DNA from: Glebionis coronaria
Taxonomy: Eukaryota; Streptophyta; Magnoliopsida; Asterales; Asteraceae
Direction of reading: 5' to 3'
DNA length: 64,000 bases
NCBI GenBank assembly: GCA_025667525.1
Contig: CM046875.1
Coordinates: 122,254,340 to 122,318,339 of the forward strand
Shown here: one piece after another, positions 46,706 to 59,600 of the stretch
Layout: each line of letters opens with the position of its first letter
How positions within the stretch are numbered: the stretch's first letter is position 1
Program-made: the position numbers and the translations under genes
Notes under the pieces: generated by a model
What the model was told of the DNA's origin: nothing
Databases searched by the model: none
What the model saw: only the letters and a program-made list of their open reading frames with translations

Positions 46706-49700
46706 TGTCACACCCCCAAATTCACTGCAGCGGAAGACTTGCTTTGGGGATTTGTGACTTCATGAGTAATCGAGAGCTTGATCCGAGAACGACCTCTACA
46801 TGCCAAATACCACAAAGAGGACTCCAAATAATCCACATAGTCAAGTACCTGAAATACATGCTTAAAAATGTCAACATAAAGTTGGTGAGTTCATAAGTTT
46901 GTTTTAAAACGTTTATGAAAAATTAGAGTTTTACCGACCACTGCGCCTTGCAGTAAAATATAAGAGTTTAAAAATCACAGTTTCTGTTAAATAAACTTTC
47001 TTTGACAATTTCAAAGTGTATTGATAAAGACAGAGTTTATTTATAAAAGCCGAGAGTTTACTGATATAACAAAGTTCACTAAAATAAGTAGAGTTTCTGA
47101 TAAGACAAAGTTCGCGGAAAATAAATTGTGTTTTCTAATAAAACAGTATTCACATGAAATAAATAGAGTTTATAGATAAAACAGAATCCACAGATAATAG
47201 TTAGCGTACTCTGATAAAAGCAAAGCTCACTGATAAATAATAAAGTTTTCCAATAGAATAAAATTGTTTAATGAACCACAAGATTTTCCAACCACTTGGT
47301 GACAATATAACAAATACAAAGTCACTAAATAAAATAAGGCATTTATTATTGTCTAAGCTCATGACACCGAAGCGTTAACAACACCGGTAGTATAATCATA
47401 TAATGCAGCCCCTACGGATGCCTAACCCACGACATCCGTCCACAGACTCAAATGAAACTGTGCCCGCTTGTCCTCTGTTGGACCAAGCCGGACAGGGGCG
47501 TCAACCCCGATAGATCTATCCATAACATTCGCGCTTTCGACTGGTCATCCGGTCTAAATTAACGGTTCATGATAATGGGCCAAAGTAATTGGGTTAAAGT
47601 GGGACTTAGACCAATACATAAAAGAGATATGCACTTGTGTTCATTCTTGCAACCATTGTCTCTACCCGAGAACCAATAAAAAGCAGTTAAAGTTTTTGGC
47701 TATGATAATCACAATAGAAATTTTAGTATTAGCATTCATATGTATAACAATTAGAGGAGTTGACCACTCAGCACGTAACAATTAAGCCAGTTTAAAGATA
47801 GTTTACGACCAACCAAGTAAGCTTAACATTAGCTTATGACAATCAAGTAATTTATAAACAGTTATAGACAACCAAACAAGTTTAATATCAGTTTCTGACA
47901 ACCAAGCAAGTTTATAAGTAGTTTATGACCAAGCATGTACCTCCCCCAAAGAGCAATTATAAAACATTTATAACTCAATTCAAAGCAAGAAAAGGTGGGG
48001 TATGAACTCACCTCGACGAAGTAGCGCGAATAATAGTGATGCTAACAATACGCTCAGTAGAAACGGAAATCGATACGGCTCGGTCATGGTGTTGTGGTTT
48101 ACTAATCGGCTAAATCCAATAACTTAAAAATGTGTCTTTGAGTTCTCGATAAATATGTACATCAACGTTACCCGTTGATAAAATATTTAAGTTACAAATT
48201 ATAATAGTTTTGTAGTTGGTTAAATAAATTAAATAAACACACACCAGGTGTGTAATGTATTTCGTACACATTACGTATAACCAGACGATTATATAATTCT
48301 TACGTTGAATTATATAATAGAGACAACCATCTTACAAAATAAATCAAAGTATATATTTATTTTGTATTTACAGTATAACGATCGTGATAAAAATAATTAG
48401 ACAACATAGTTCGACACATTTTAAGGAAATCACCACTTAAGTAACAATTGCCAGTTTTAAGTAAAAATATAACTTTCATCGGTTTATCAATATAATAGAA
48501 TCCATTTATTTTTATCGCTTACGCATATAAAAGTATTTATTTATTTTATTGCTCTACAATTATAGTAGTATTTATTTGTTTTATCGGTTACAAATATAAT
48601 AGTAGTTTTTAGCGAACAAAATATAAAGTATAAAGTTTTATAGCAATTTCGACATGACCTATTCGTTTATACAACGTTTTCCATATATATCAATTCTCAA
48701 TATTTTCTATCTTCAAATAAACCTACGTTACACCGATCGCGTTTTAATGTATATATATATCCAACTTAGGCCGATTAAGTACCAAAATTAAGTTTCGACC
48801 TAACACAACCTATGTGTTGTAAATCGCAAAGCCAAACGCCCGATGTGGGTTATTTAAACACATTAATTAAATGTATGATCATTTATATAGTTCTCGTGAT
48901 AATAATAGTATTTGACATATTTACTTAACCATAATTATATACTTATATATGTATACCCCCGTTTAATCCGTCATAGTAATTAAGAAATTAGATAAGTTAA
49001 TAGCCGAACTAAACCACAACGAACCATGAGCCCGATTCGCGCCCGACGCTTTAAACTCTTGACGACCCTCGTCCAAACACACCCGAACTAATAAATAGCA
49101 ACCCAAACGCCCTTTAAACGTTCTGCAAGCCCAAACGCACCCTTACTACTTAGCAACAACCCCAAAGATTCTCGTAACCCCTGCTGCAATCCCAAACGAT
49201 TCCTGCTGCTCGTACGCAGCAAACCAAACGCACCCGTACCTCTGCTGGCAATTCCAAACGCCCTTCTGTGGGTTTTTACAGCAGATCCAAACACCCCTTT
49301 ACTCGTATTCTGCCAAAACCAAACGCCCTTACTCGTCGTTTTCTGCCCGAGCCCGACACACCCTTTCGCTGTCATAAACTTGCAACCACTAGTCGTTATT
49401 GGCTGATCTTTTTGCCGAAACGACTACTCCTTTACCGGTCTATATAACAATAAAACAAACACCCCCGCTGGTGCTGCTGTAACCCAAAACCGCCACTAAA
49501 ACACCCCGATATCTGCGTATAGATCCGAATCAAACTTACCCAACAGTGGCGACTGTGGTGACTAACCGACGGCAACAGCCATCGGTTCTTGTGATAACGT
49601 TCGTGGTAGTTCAACGGGTCTGGTGGCTCGACCTGCTGGTGGTGGTGGTTATGTCGTAAGATGGAGCTGCAGCAAGGTTATGATGGTGTCGGCCTGGTGG

Positions 49701-50754
49701 TTGTGACGGACGGCAGCTAAGGCATCAGTGGACCACGACGACGGTTTAATCGTCACGTGGTGGTGGTGATTTGTATACAGATCCGGCGGCTGATCTAAAT
49801 GTGGATTTGGTGGTAGCACGTGGTGGGGTGATGGATAACGAACGGGCCTGGTGATGAATCTACAGCGACGGCTGTTCATGGTGGTAGTGTTGCATTCGAT
49901 GGTGGTTGGAGTGTGGTTAACCGCCGCTCAAGGTAGTGGTTCATAGATCGGTGGTCGGTTTTGGTGATGATTGATGAAGGATTGAAGGTTGTATAACGTA
50001 GATTTACTCGGACTATAAAGATCAAGATGGTGGCGGCAGTATTTTCCGACGGCCGGAATCTTGGCCGGAAAATGAAGAGGCGCCGGAAAATGTTTAGAGA
50101 GAGTGTGTGTGTTTATCACATTTGGTGGCTAGGGTTTTTATGCCATGAAACCCTAATTTTAATATATATATACACCACAAAATACATTTAATACAAAGTG
50201 TAAAGTTTTATATAGTTAAGGGTCTAGGGATGTAAATATTATTACATGGACTAAATGCGAAAACTTTGTTATAACTTTCGTAAATTAATGGTTCGGGACT
50301 CGTTTTGGTTCGATAAAACTTGATTCGTTCTCCGAAAATCGCATCATTGATTTTAAAATGATTTTTCCAATAAAGTGGAGTATTTACTCGTCCAATTTCT
50401 CGTAATCGTTTACATCTTTATTTAAAATAGTTATTATTTATCGTTTAAGTCGAATAGTTGTGTTCATGGAAAAATAAAATTCAACTTGAATGTTCTCGTT
50501 TCCAACGTACGTTATTAAAACCAAAATAAAAGTGTCAGATAATTTCATAAACATTTTTATCAAATATTTCTGAGAAATTAAATATAAATTTATATCGCGT
50601 CAGTTCTTAGATTTTTCGCAGTCCTTTACAATATGTAAAAGTAAACTCGCGTTTTTAAATCAAATAACTTTGATATCTCTCGAAAACGAATTTCGATTAA
50701 TTAAATAATATAATTTATTATTATTTAAAGTCTGGAAAATTCCCGGTTGTCACA
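46706..50754 (-). repeat. Element F 5' LTR
   Basis: 4049 bp, near-identical to 40986-45050. It lacks a 15-bp part of the GGCGAC/GGTGGC repeat present at 43829-43845. The motif array lies at about 49103-49326. Confidence 0.95.
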
Positions 50755-50759
50755 CCCTC

Positions 50760-50773
50760 CGTCCCATATTAAC
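50760..50773. mobile_element. Stowaway-type terminal repeat, right fragment
   Basis: CGTCCCATATTAAC continues the terminus begun at 40979 once element F and its duplication are removed. It ends at the LTR of element E. Confidence 0.6.
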
Positions 50774-53276
50774 TGTAACACCCCATTTAATAGGATAGGA
50801 TGCTTCAGTAAATTATTGCGTATCATCAAAGCATGCAAGGTAAATGTCTAAACATTCATGACCATAAATAGAAATAACGGAATCAAACATCGGTAGTCTA
50901 GTAACTCACACACAAGCAATATAAGTACTGTAAATGGAAAGGACTAAACAATGTCCAAAAGAAGGAAAGCATGATAAAGTAAGAATAAATGCATAAGGTT
51001 AAAGAGGCCTGATAGCTTCCTCTGAATGCACATACTCTGGAGTTCCTACTTGCGTCCTTGGGTACCTGCCGTTTGGGAACATGGAAAAGTAGACGGCTGA
51101 GCATAACGCTCAGTGCACGGATATACAATAAAGCATGGAAAACATAGAATATGAAAGCATATAAAGAGTAACAAGCATGAATGGCAGCGGAAATAAATAA
51201 GTCCTAGAAAACCTAGTTGTTTGTCATGTTAACTGGTTTTAGTTCTAAAAACATAGCTTATGTTACTTATGAAAATTTGTATTAGTTAATGTACCAAAAT
51301 AGCCAATATAGGTCATGAGGTCAACAACGTGCATGAATACTTGGAGTGGGTAGGAGGGATCAGATCCTTGTGAAGGATGCAAGGCACACACCACATTCAC
51401 CATGAAATCTTGACTGAAACATGTAACTAGGATGCACCCATACGTCCCACATGATAATATAATAATAAAATGGCCAAATAACTGAAAATGGACGCCACGA
51501 GCTATCACTCCGTCGTGGTGAAGTCATAACACTAGTGCCTCTAGTGTTATGGTTATGGTACCTCCATAACTAGGTGAAACTGGTCATACATGTATATGGC
51601 TAAGGTAACTAATAAAACATAAGCATTTAATATATAACTACTGGGGAAAACAGTTGGCTGCATACGGGAAATCCTAATGAAGGAAGAGATTGTCCTTACT
51701 GAAGGACGGGAAATCCGTACCTTATGTCCAGTAGAAGCTAACGAAAACGATGAAGACTAATCCGCCTCGACGGATAACACTACATAAGAAATATGGACGT
51801 GTATGATTTGTATGAATTACGTGTGTTTTACTGGTTCCATGTATTATTAGCTTGTTATACGTATTCTGTCATGTCTTACTGTTTACTGTGTTAACTGTAG
51901 TTATTATGATGTTCTGTTGTTGATTATTTTTCATGTATTAGTGTATTATAATACTTGTATTGTAATACTAAGTAACTTTCTAAAAATAGCAGGTTTCCAT
52001 AAATAGTAAGTTTCTAAAATAGAAAGTTTCCAAAAATAATAAGTTTCCATAATTAGAAATAAGCTGGATTATAATGATAATTAAAGTTTAATTAGTATAA
52101 TACAAGTCATGGTTATAGCTGGTTAATTAAATAACTGGTTAATTTAATTAAACTATACGTTATATGATTTTAATTAAAATACATGTTTTAATTAAAATGA
52201 CTAAGTATAAATACCTTAGGTTATACATGAATTAATTTAATAAATTAATTAGCCTAAAGTTTAATATGACTTGACTTATAAAAATAGTTTTCATGAAATC
52301 CCGAATTCCGAGCCCGTGTTTAGTATAAGTTGAACCAAATACGCTATAAACAAGTCCCGCCGAGACCTTGGAGGGGTCTCGGTTGACACTAAATAAATCA
52401 ACCAAACATGTATCCATACCTGACCTAATGTCGGGGTCCCTTTGGCTCGGGTCCGAACAACAAATCCCAACCGAGCCCCTTAGGGGGTCTCGGTGGTGCC
52501 TCGGTGCATACAAACCGAACAACAAACACACCCTGACCCTTGGTCGGGGTTACCTTGCTACGTCCGAGCCTCAACCAAGACAAGCCGAGAGTCTTGTGAC
52601 TCTCGGTGGTGGTGTAGAAAACAAGCCGAGCACCCCTTTGGGGTCTCGGTTGTCTCGGCCGAACAAAACCAACACCAAACCAACCCTTAAACAATTAAAT
52701 AATTATTCTCACATGGTTTTTATTACTAGTTCTTGAATAATTAACTAAAACATGAAAATCATAAGAAATTAAATATAATGAAGAGGGTTTTGATTATACC
52801 AACGTGTATAGAATGCAAAGATGATCACAAACAATAAAACAAGTAACCAAAAATCGTCCGGTTTTTCCCTTCTGTTTGATGTAGGCTGGCGGTACCAAGA
52901 GAAGATAAGGAGGAGACAAAACTTTTCTGAAAACCTAAAATAATGAAACGGGATTCTTCTGATGTTTTGTTAAAAGTGTGATATGGGCCAAAAGGTCTAT
53001 TTGTCCTTCCTCTTGTCTCTTGGCCGTGGCATGTGGGGCCCACCAAGGGTAACCCGTAACTTGTCCGTGTTAAAACAATTAGCGTATATGTTCGTGATTT
53101 AGTATTCGTGATTTTGGTATCCGTGATCGTGTCACATTTATAATATTCATGATTGTTCGTTACTTATTGTCGTGACATGTGTACTAATATTATAAATGGA
53201 AAGTTTAAATTTTATCGTGTTTTCGTAAGTTACTGTTCACATGTACTGTTCATAGGTTTTTAATGCGAGTTTTACA
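50774..53276 (-). repeat. Element E 3' LTR
   Basis: About 2.5 kb, TGTAACACCCC to GCGAGTTTTACA in plus view, bounded on the inner side by a polypurine tract. It holds a cluster of CCGAG...CTCGG hairpins (52360-52649). ORFs in that cluster (such as 52232-52531) run through the hairpins on both strands and look non-coding. Confidence 0.8.
52360..52649. repeat. Cluster of CCGAG/CTCGG hairpins in element E LTR
   Basis: Four inverted repeats: CCGAGACC/GGTCTCGG (52360-52367, 52375-52382, perfect 8 bp), CCGAGCCCC with GGGGGTCTCGG (52471-52493), CCGAGAGTC/GACTCTCGG (52585-52593, 52598-52606, perfect 9 bp with a 4-base loop) and CCGAGCACCCC with GGGGTCTCGG (52626-52649). Stems share the core but differ inside. 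Confidence 0.85.
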
Positions 53277-53294
53277 ACTCTTCCCCTCTAAAAG
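53277..53294 (-). promoter_or_regulatory. Element E polypurine tract
   Basis: The minus strand reads TTTTAGAGGGGAAGAGT directly before the LTR start TGTAAAACTCGC. Confidence 0.8.
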
Positions 53295-53296
53295 AA

Positions 53297-53314
53297 CAAT
53301 TCGTCCTCGAATTG
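53297..53314 (-). other. Hairpin with AGGA loop in element E
   Basis: CAATTCG-AGGA-CGAATTG in element sense, a perfect 7-bp stem, immediately upstream of the polypurine tract. Confidence 0.78.
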
Positions 53315-53347
53315 GAGAAACGTAAAATGAAAGAAAACCTACCCGAA

Positions 53348-53953
53348 TTAGAACTGGGAATGAGAGTAAGAAGTCCGTATAGACTCCTCCGTCTCCCAAG
53401 TGGCTTCCCGCTCAGGATGATCCCCCCAGTGGATTTTGACGAAAGGGATCGTATTCCTCCGTATGACATGATCTTGTCGCTCAATAACTCTCTCAGGTTC
53501 TTCGACGTATGAAAGATCCTCTCGAATCTGATCAAGTGGATACTGGACAACATGAACTGGATGATAGTTGTATCCTCTGAGTAAGGACACATGAAACACG
53601 TTGTGAACGTGTGATAGCTGAGGCGGTAACGCTAAACGGTATGACACTTCACCAACGCATTCTATGATGTCGAACGGCCCGATGAAGCGAGGACTGAGCT
53701 TCCCTCTGATTCCAAAACGTCTAACTCCTCGTGCAGCCGATACCTTGAGGAAAATTTGATCACCTACGTTGAAAGATACATCTCTATGACGTTTATCAGC
53801 ATAGCTCTTCTGACGAGCACGAGCTTCCTGAAGCTTTACCTTGGCGACATCGACCTTCTTATTGGTCACTTCAATCATATCTGGAGCCTCAAGCAGTCGT
53901 TCGCCCACCTGATCCCAGCAGATTGGGGCGCGAAACTTTTTACCATACAACAT
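53348..53953 (-). pseudogene. Element E integrase C-terminal module and chromodomain
   Basis: 201 aa: [79 protein letters not shown]. Then the chromodomain-like tail reads EEPERVIERQDHVIRRNTIP followed by VKIHWGDHPEREATWETEE. Aromatic residues of the chromodomain cage (W in KIHW, W in ATWE) are visible. It reaches a normal stop. In Tekay-type elements this domain guides insertion into heterochromatin. Confidence 0.92.
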
Positions 53954-54157
53954 CTTGAAGGGAGCACACTTGATGCTAGCCTGCCAGCTGTTGTTTTATG
54001 CAAATTCTACTAGGAATATATAGTCATCCCAGCTCCCTGACCACTCTAGAGCACACGATCGCAGCATGTCCTCAAGTGTCTGAATGGTATGTTCCGGCTG
54101 TCCATCGGTCTGAGGATGAAAGGCAGTGCTGAGCTTAAGTCCGGTACCCCAAGCTTT
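53954..54157 (-). pseudogene. Element E integrase core, distal part
   Basis: In a shifted frame the minus strand gives HPQTDGQPEHTIQTLEDML, containing the catalytic Glu, then SWDDYIFLVEFA, a stop, and NNSWQASIKCAPFKMLYGKK. It bridges the ORFs on either side. Confidence 0.8.
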
Positions 54158-55192
54158 CTACAGACTCTGCCAAAAACGTGATGTGAAACGGGGATCTCTG
54201 TCATAGATGATTTCTGATGGAGTACCATGTAGCCTCATGACCTCCCTCTGGAATGTGTCTGCTAATTTGATGACCGGATACTCCTTGCGAATCGGCAGAA
54301 AATGAGCAGATTTAGTCAACCTATCCACAATGACCCAGATAGCGTCGTTCTTCTTTTGAGTAACTAGAAGACCAGTAACAAAATCCATGGAGATTTTGTC
54401 CCACTTCCATGCTAGAATGTCTAATGGCTGTAGTAAACCACTAGCCCGCTGGTGTTCGATCTTCACCTGTTGGCAGATCATACACTTAGAAACGAAGGTG
54501 GCAACATCCTGCTTCATACCACTCCACCAAAAGTGTTTCTTGATGTCGTGGTACATCTTGGTAGAACCAAGATGTATGGTAAATGGAGAACTGTGATCCT
54601 CGGTCAACACAGCTTCCCTGAGAGTAGAGTCATCAGGAACTACTAGTCTAGTGCCCTGCCATAAGATACCGTCATCGTCAACACGAAACTCCGTCTGCTG
54701 ATCAAGGTTCTGAATGATATCCCAAATCTCACCATCGTCCTTCTGAGCTTCCTTGATCCTAGAATGTAAGTCTGGTTCCACTCTAAGATTAGCCCAGTAA
54801 CCGTGTTGTCCTCGTACACAAAACTCAATATCAGTCATCTCTAGGTCACGAATGGTCTCCTTTGCAATCCAAATGCCAGCAATCATACCCGACCTTCTGC
54901 TTAGAGCATCTGCCACCACATTCGCCTTACCAGGATGGTACTGAATGTTGGTGTCGTAGTCCTTCAATAGCTCTAACCATCTCTTCTGTCTTATGTTCAG
55001 TTCCTTCTGGGTGAAGATATACTTGAGACTCTTGTGGTCAGTGAATATGTCACATGATTCACCATACAAATAATGTCTCCAGATCTTCAACGCGAAAACG
55101 ATTGCTGCCAGCTCTAAATCGTGAGTAGTATAGTTTTCTTCATAAGGTTTCAGCTGTCGTGATGCGTATGCAATAACCTTCTCATGTTGCAT
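54158..55192 (-). pseudogene. Element E RNase H and integrase core
   Basis: 344 aa. RNase [60 protein letters not shown] and [12 protein letters not shown]. Integrase zinc domain: [20 protein letters not shown] and [12 protein letters not shown] (H, H, C, C present). Core: [20 protein letters not shown] and [18 protein letters not shown] (both catalytic Asp). A frameshift follows. Confidence 0.93.
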
Positions 55193-55222
55193 GAGACGCA
55201 GCCTAAACCCTTTCTTGAAGCG

Positions 55223-55226
<4 letters not shown>

Positions 55227-55258
<32 letters not shown>
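55227..55258. repeat. (TA)16 microsatellite inside element E pol
   Basis: Thirty-two bases of uninterrupted TA lie in the RT-RNase H connection. They are translated as alternating Ile-Tyr between PSGFH and SDASRKG, replacing normal residues just before the first RNase H Asp block. Confidence 0.95.
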
Positions 55259-55264
<6 letters not shown>

Positions 55265-55992
55265 CCAGATGGGAGAGTAAGAATAGGTGCAGTCACTAAC
55301 TTCTGCTTCAGATCTTCAAAACTCTTTTCTCGCTCTTCCGTCCAGACGAATTTCTCTCTTTTTCTCATTAGCTTAGTCAAAGGTAAGGCTAACCGTGAAA
55401 AGTTCTCTACAAACCTGCGGTAGTAGCCAGCTAAACCTAGAAAACTTCTAACTTATGTTGCAGATGTAGGTCTCGGCCATTTAGTGATAGCTTCAACCTT
55501 GGTAGGATCCATGGTGATCCCCTCTACAGATACAATATGGCCCAGAAATGCCACCTTGGTTAACCAAAACTCACACTTAGAGAACTTGGCGTACAGCTGC
55601 TTCTGACGAAGAATCTGTAAGACTGTATGAAGGTGTTCCTTATGTTCCTCATTGGATTTGGATAATATCAGGATGTCATCAATGAACACAATAACGAACT
55701 TGTCCAGAAACTCATTGAAGACACGGTTCATCAAATCCATAAAGACAACTGGAGCATTAGTGAGTCCAAATGGCATGACTACGAACTTGTAGTGCCCATA
55801 ACTTGTACGGAAAGCAGTCTTAGAAATATCTTGCTCTTTGACCCGTAACTGATGGTAGCCGAACCTCATATCGATCTTCGAGAAATGCTTGGCGCCCTGC
55901 AGTTGATCGAATAGCTCATCAATACGCGGCAAAGGATAACGATTCCTAATCGTGATCTTGTTCAGCTCACGATAATCTATACATAAACGCAT
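55259..55992 (-). pseudogene. Element E reverse transcriptase
   Basis: RT starts [20 protein letters not shown], then [39 protein letters not shown] and [20 protein letters not shown] (FIDD catalytic motif intact). It continues [21 protein letters not shown] stop near 55452 precedes [20 protein letters not shown] and the thumb/connection segment KREKFVWTEEREKSFEDLKQ. The start of RT upstream of 55992 is open but shifted. Confidence 0.92.
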
Positions 55993-56076
55993 GTTGTCTT
56001 CTTTCTTATTCGCGAACAGTACCGGTGCACCCCATGGCGATGCACTGGGACGGATAAAACCTCGTTCTAGAAGTTC

Positions 56077-56614
56077 CTACATCTGATCTTTTAGTCCTTT
56101 AAGCTCTAAAGGAGCCATACGGTAAGGAGCTTTGGAAATTGGCTTTGCACGTGGAATGAGCTCGATTCCAAACTCGACTTCACGAACAGGTGGTATGCCC
56201 GGAAGTTCATCTGGAAATACGTCAGGAAACTCTGACACAATAGGCTGATCTTGGATTGATGGAGACTCGGCAGTAATGTCATGAATATTGGCTAGGAAGC
56301 CCTGACAACCGTGTGATAGCAATGCACGCGCCTCCATGGATGAAATAATCTGTACTGACCTCCCTGGCAGGAAACCATGGTGTATGTACTCTGGAGATTT
56401 AACATCACCGAAGATAACTCGGTAAATGTGGCAGTCAATCGTGGCCTGGTGTTTGGATAACCAGTCCATGCCCAAAACTAAGTCAAAGTCGCACATGTCC
56501 AAAGGAAGTGCGTCAACTCTGCGGATCTTGTCATCAAATTCTTGGGGAAGATCTTTGTACACCTGAGTGATTCGTACAGAGTTCCTAAGTGGCGTGGAAA
56601 TGCATAAGACATTA
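56077..56614 (-). pseudogene. Element E protease, C-terminal part, and RT lead-in
   Basis: CDFDLVLGMDWLSKHQATID is the chromovirus protease C-terminal block. It is followed by VSEFPDVFPDELPGIPPVRE and VEFGIELIPRAKPISKAPYR, the standard lead into RT. The N-terminal half lies beyond solo LTR G, at 60051 and above. Confidence 0.9.
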
Positions 56615-59600
56615 TGTGACAATCCGTCAATTTATGGTTGATATTTTATACTCAAGTGTTATTTAAAAATATTATTTTAATGTTATATTATGAACTCACT
56701 TATTTTTGGGAAGTAATTTGGATTTACGTCTCGAAGTAGCATCGACTACGTTTAAACCCGAGGATTCTACGTTACGTGCTTACGTTTACATACACCGTTT
56801 TTGGTGACAGTCCGACACTTCGGAAAATAAATTTATCCGTGAATATTATTTTGGAGTTTTAGACTTGTGTTAGTTCATAAACTCACAAATTTACGAGAAG
56901 AGATTAGGACTTACGATTTTATTTTAACGTCCTTTACGACTAAACCGGAAACCCTAGGATTACGTATTTACGTTTTCGAACTCCGTTTTTTGATGAGACA
57001 ATTTTCATTAAATTCATTTTGTGCCGTTGATTCATAATTTATAAAAACGTTTTTCGTAAAACGACCCGAGGGCACGCAAATCGAGGAAACTAGAATCGAG
57101 GAATACCCGTAAATTAGCGGGATGGGACAAAATAAATTATCCCACCCCACTATACATAAAAGGGCGGCCAAAACTCACCAACACATCTTATGATGTGTCA
57201 AAACTTTAACAAACTAACAACACTTGTCTAGTTTAGCTTCAATGTTAAGCTAACACACCTCAAAACAACTAGCAAATACCACTACTCCCATTTCTAACAT
57301 GCAAATCAACCCACACTTCTCTCTCTTGGCTCTCATCTTACCGTCCACTTTCCCCCATCAAACACCACTTTTGATCAAAATTTACCATGAAATCTTATGT
57401 TATTTACACATAAGTTGAAGCCCTTTTGAAGCTCTATAGATTGGTGGTGCTTATAACATCCAAGGAGGAGTTTCCATGGTGTCTTGGGGCTGATTTTCCA
57501 CAAGGTGTTCATGAAGAATGGTGGTCTTGAAGATGGTCTTGGTTATCCACAAGTTTCTCCATCAAATCCATGTCCAAATCATAACCTACATCAACTTGGT
57601 GGTATAAAGATTGTCCTCCTCATCCTCTTGTTATTTTTGATTATGTAATCTTGTATTTCTTTCACTTATGTATATGTATATGATGATGAATGATGATTAA
57701 AAATATTGTGTGGGGATTTGGTGTTGATAAACATGCTTAAAAAGATGAAAAACTATAAGAAACAAGGTTAAAATCTTGCTTAATTTAGATGGCTGTATAA
57801 AACAGTAAAGAATCATATGGTAAACTGGTAAAATGACTTGAATAGATTGATATACAGTAAGCTATGGGTCTTGTACACATGTGAGAGTTGGCCATGCAAT
57901 GGAATCATTGTAATGAGTGAGATATGATCAAAACAAGTTTAAAGTACAAATCTGAGTTCACTGTTTTGGACGATTTTTAGAAAATACTTAGAGGCTGATT
58001 CAACATTAGCTATAAAGAGTTAAATGGAGCACATATCATGTAGTTTATGTCACAAACATTTGAGCTTCTATCTCCATATAGAACTCTAGATATGGCAGTT
58101 TTGGTGAACATGAAAATAAAAATCAGATTTTGAGAATTAATGTTTATTACTGTTATATAAGCACTCAAAATTATATTGTATAAAATGTAAAATTAAAACC
58201 CACTAACTCATGAATTTTATTTATATAAATATGTTAAAGGTTAAATAAATGGATAAATTATAAAAATGGTAGTGGAATAATATTTATAAGTTATAAAAAC
58301 TATAAACTTGATTTTTACGACTTTTTCGGCTATTACCGTAAAATTAACGTTTTTCGCCAATTAAAACTTAGACGATCAAAACCGTCTAATGTAAAGTTTT
58401 TAAAAGTCATATACTGATATATAAGTATCTAATACAAGTAAAAACCGATAAAACCCGAACTATAGGACATACGGACATTAACGAGCTAAGTAAACATATT
58501 GGACTAATAATTTGACTAAATAAGTTAAACTCTTATAAAAAGAACTTATTGGGATTAACCCATTTGGGCCCAACTTGTAAAGTTTAAATACTGATAATAT
58601 AAGTATAAAATGGATTAAAACAAGTTAAAGAACTTATAATAAGTTTATTGGACCTAAGACACGTAAATAGGTAAAACTAGTAAACTAGTAAGAAGTTACC
58701 AATACGTAAACACTAAAATGAGTAAACGAGAATATGTAAACCCACTTGATCATCATATATATATAATCATCATATGTATACATAATTGTTATTTTTATAA
58801 AGTCATTGGACATGAGTCTAAGACGAGTATTATTTGTCTAGGTTTTCGTGATTGAAGCACGTGCCGTACGTCCAAATTGCCGATAACCCGCCTTCCCACA
58901 TCAACGTGAGTTCATAGCCTCGCACTCTTTTAAATGTTTTTATGAAATGTTTTATAAACCCGCGAGGGAGATAACATGTTAGTTTTGATAAAATAGGACA
59001 TCATTTGTCCCGATTGTTTGTTTATTGATTTGGACCCGAATGATTGTATGACCCGATAAATGATTAAAGGACCCGATAGATGAAATCAAATGGATTATTA
59101 AAGTTAGGTTATGTCACTAAAAGTCCCATTAGCATGAATTGTGAACTACCGGGATTTGGTAGACGCTTATGCATATAATAGTACTATTTGGGGACGATCA
59201 CCCCAGTTCGCGCCTTGACGGTTGATCCCCGTCGTGCCACATTGATTGGTAAGCGAATTTATGTATGAGAAGATTTCCATAGCGTGACCTTTGTGACGAC
59301 ACGCTACTTTAGATGGGCAAATTGAGTATCGGGTTAGCTACCCGTTGTTTGGTTTAGTAAGGTAACAATGTCATGCGGCTTATAATAATCCAAATTAACG
59401 AAATACTACTAGACACTCCGAATTACGACGTATTGCCTGACTAGCAATACGGGGTCATACTATTGATATTATGTTCGTGTTTTGGTTTTTCATAACCATA
59501 TTCATATAACGGTTTTTATTTTCATACAACGTCATAAGACGTATTGTATGATGTTTTTACGACATTGGCTCGTATAATGATTTTTAAGGCAAATGCCTAT

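Larger units (their letters stand above)
40986..50754 (-). mobile_element. Element F: LARD-like non-autonomous LTR retrotransposon
   Basis: Two long LTRs (40986-45050, 4065 bp, and 46706-50754, 4049 bp) surround only 1655 bp of internal sequence without gag or pol. The target duplication CCCTC is perfect (40981-40985, 50755-50759). A Met-type primer site and Tekay-like LTR ends (TGTGACAACC ... GGGGTGTGACA) give minus orientation. By eye the LTRs differ at about twenty sites plus a 15-bp indel, so this is the youngest insertion in the window. It would need proteins from a Tekay-type partner. Confidence 0.92.

Noticed and set aside
52368..52736. ORFs of 60-120 aa on both strands across the E LTR
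   Set aside because: They overlap one another across the GC-rich hairpin cluster, where stops are rare. No domain or plausible start.
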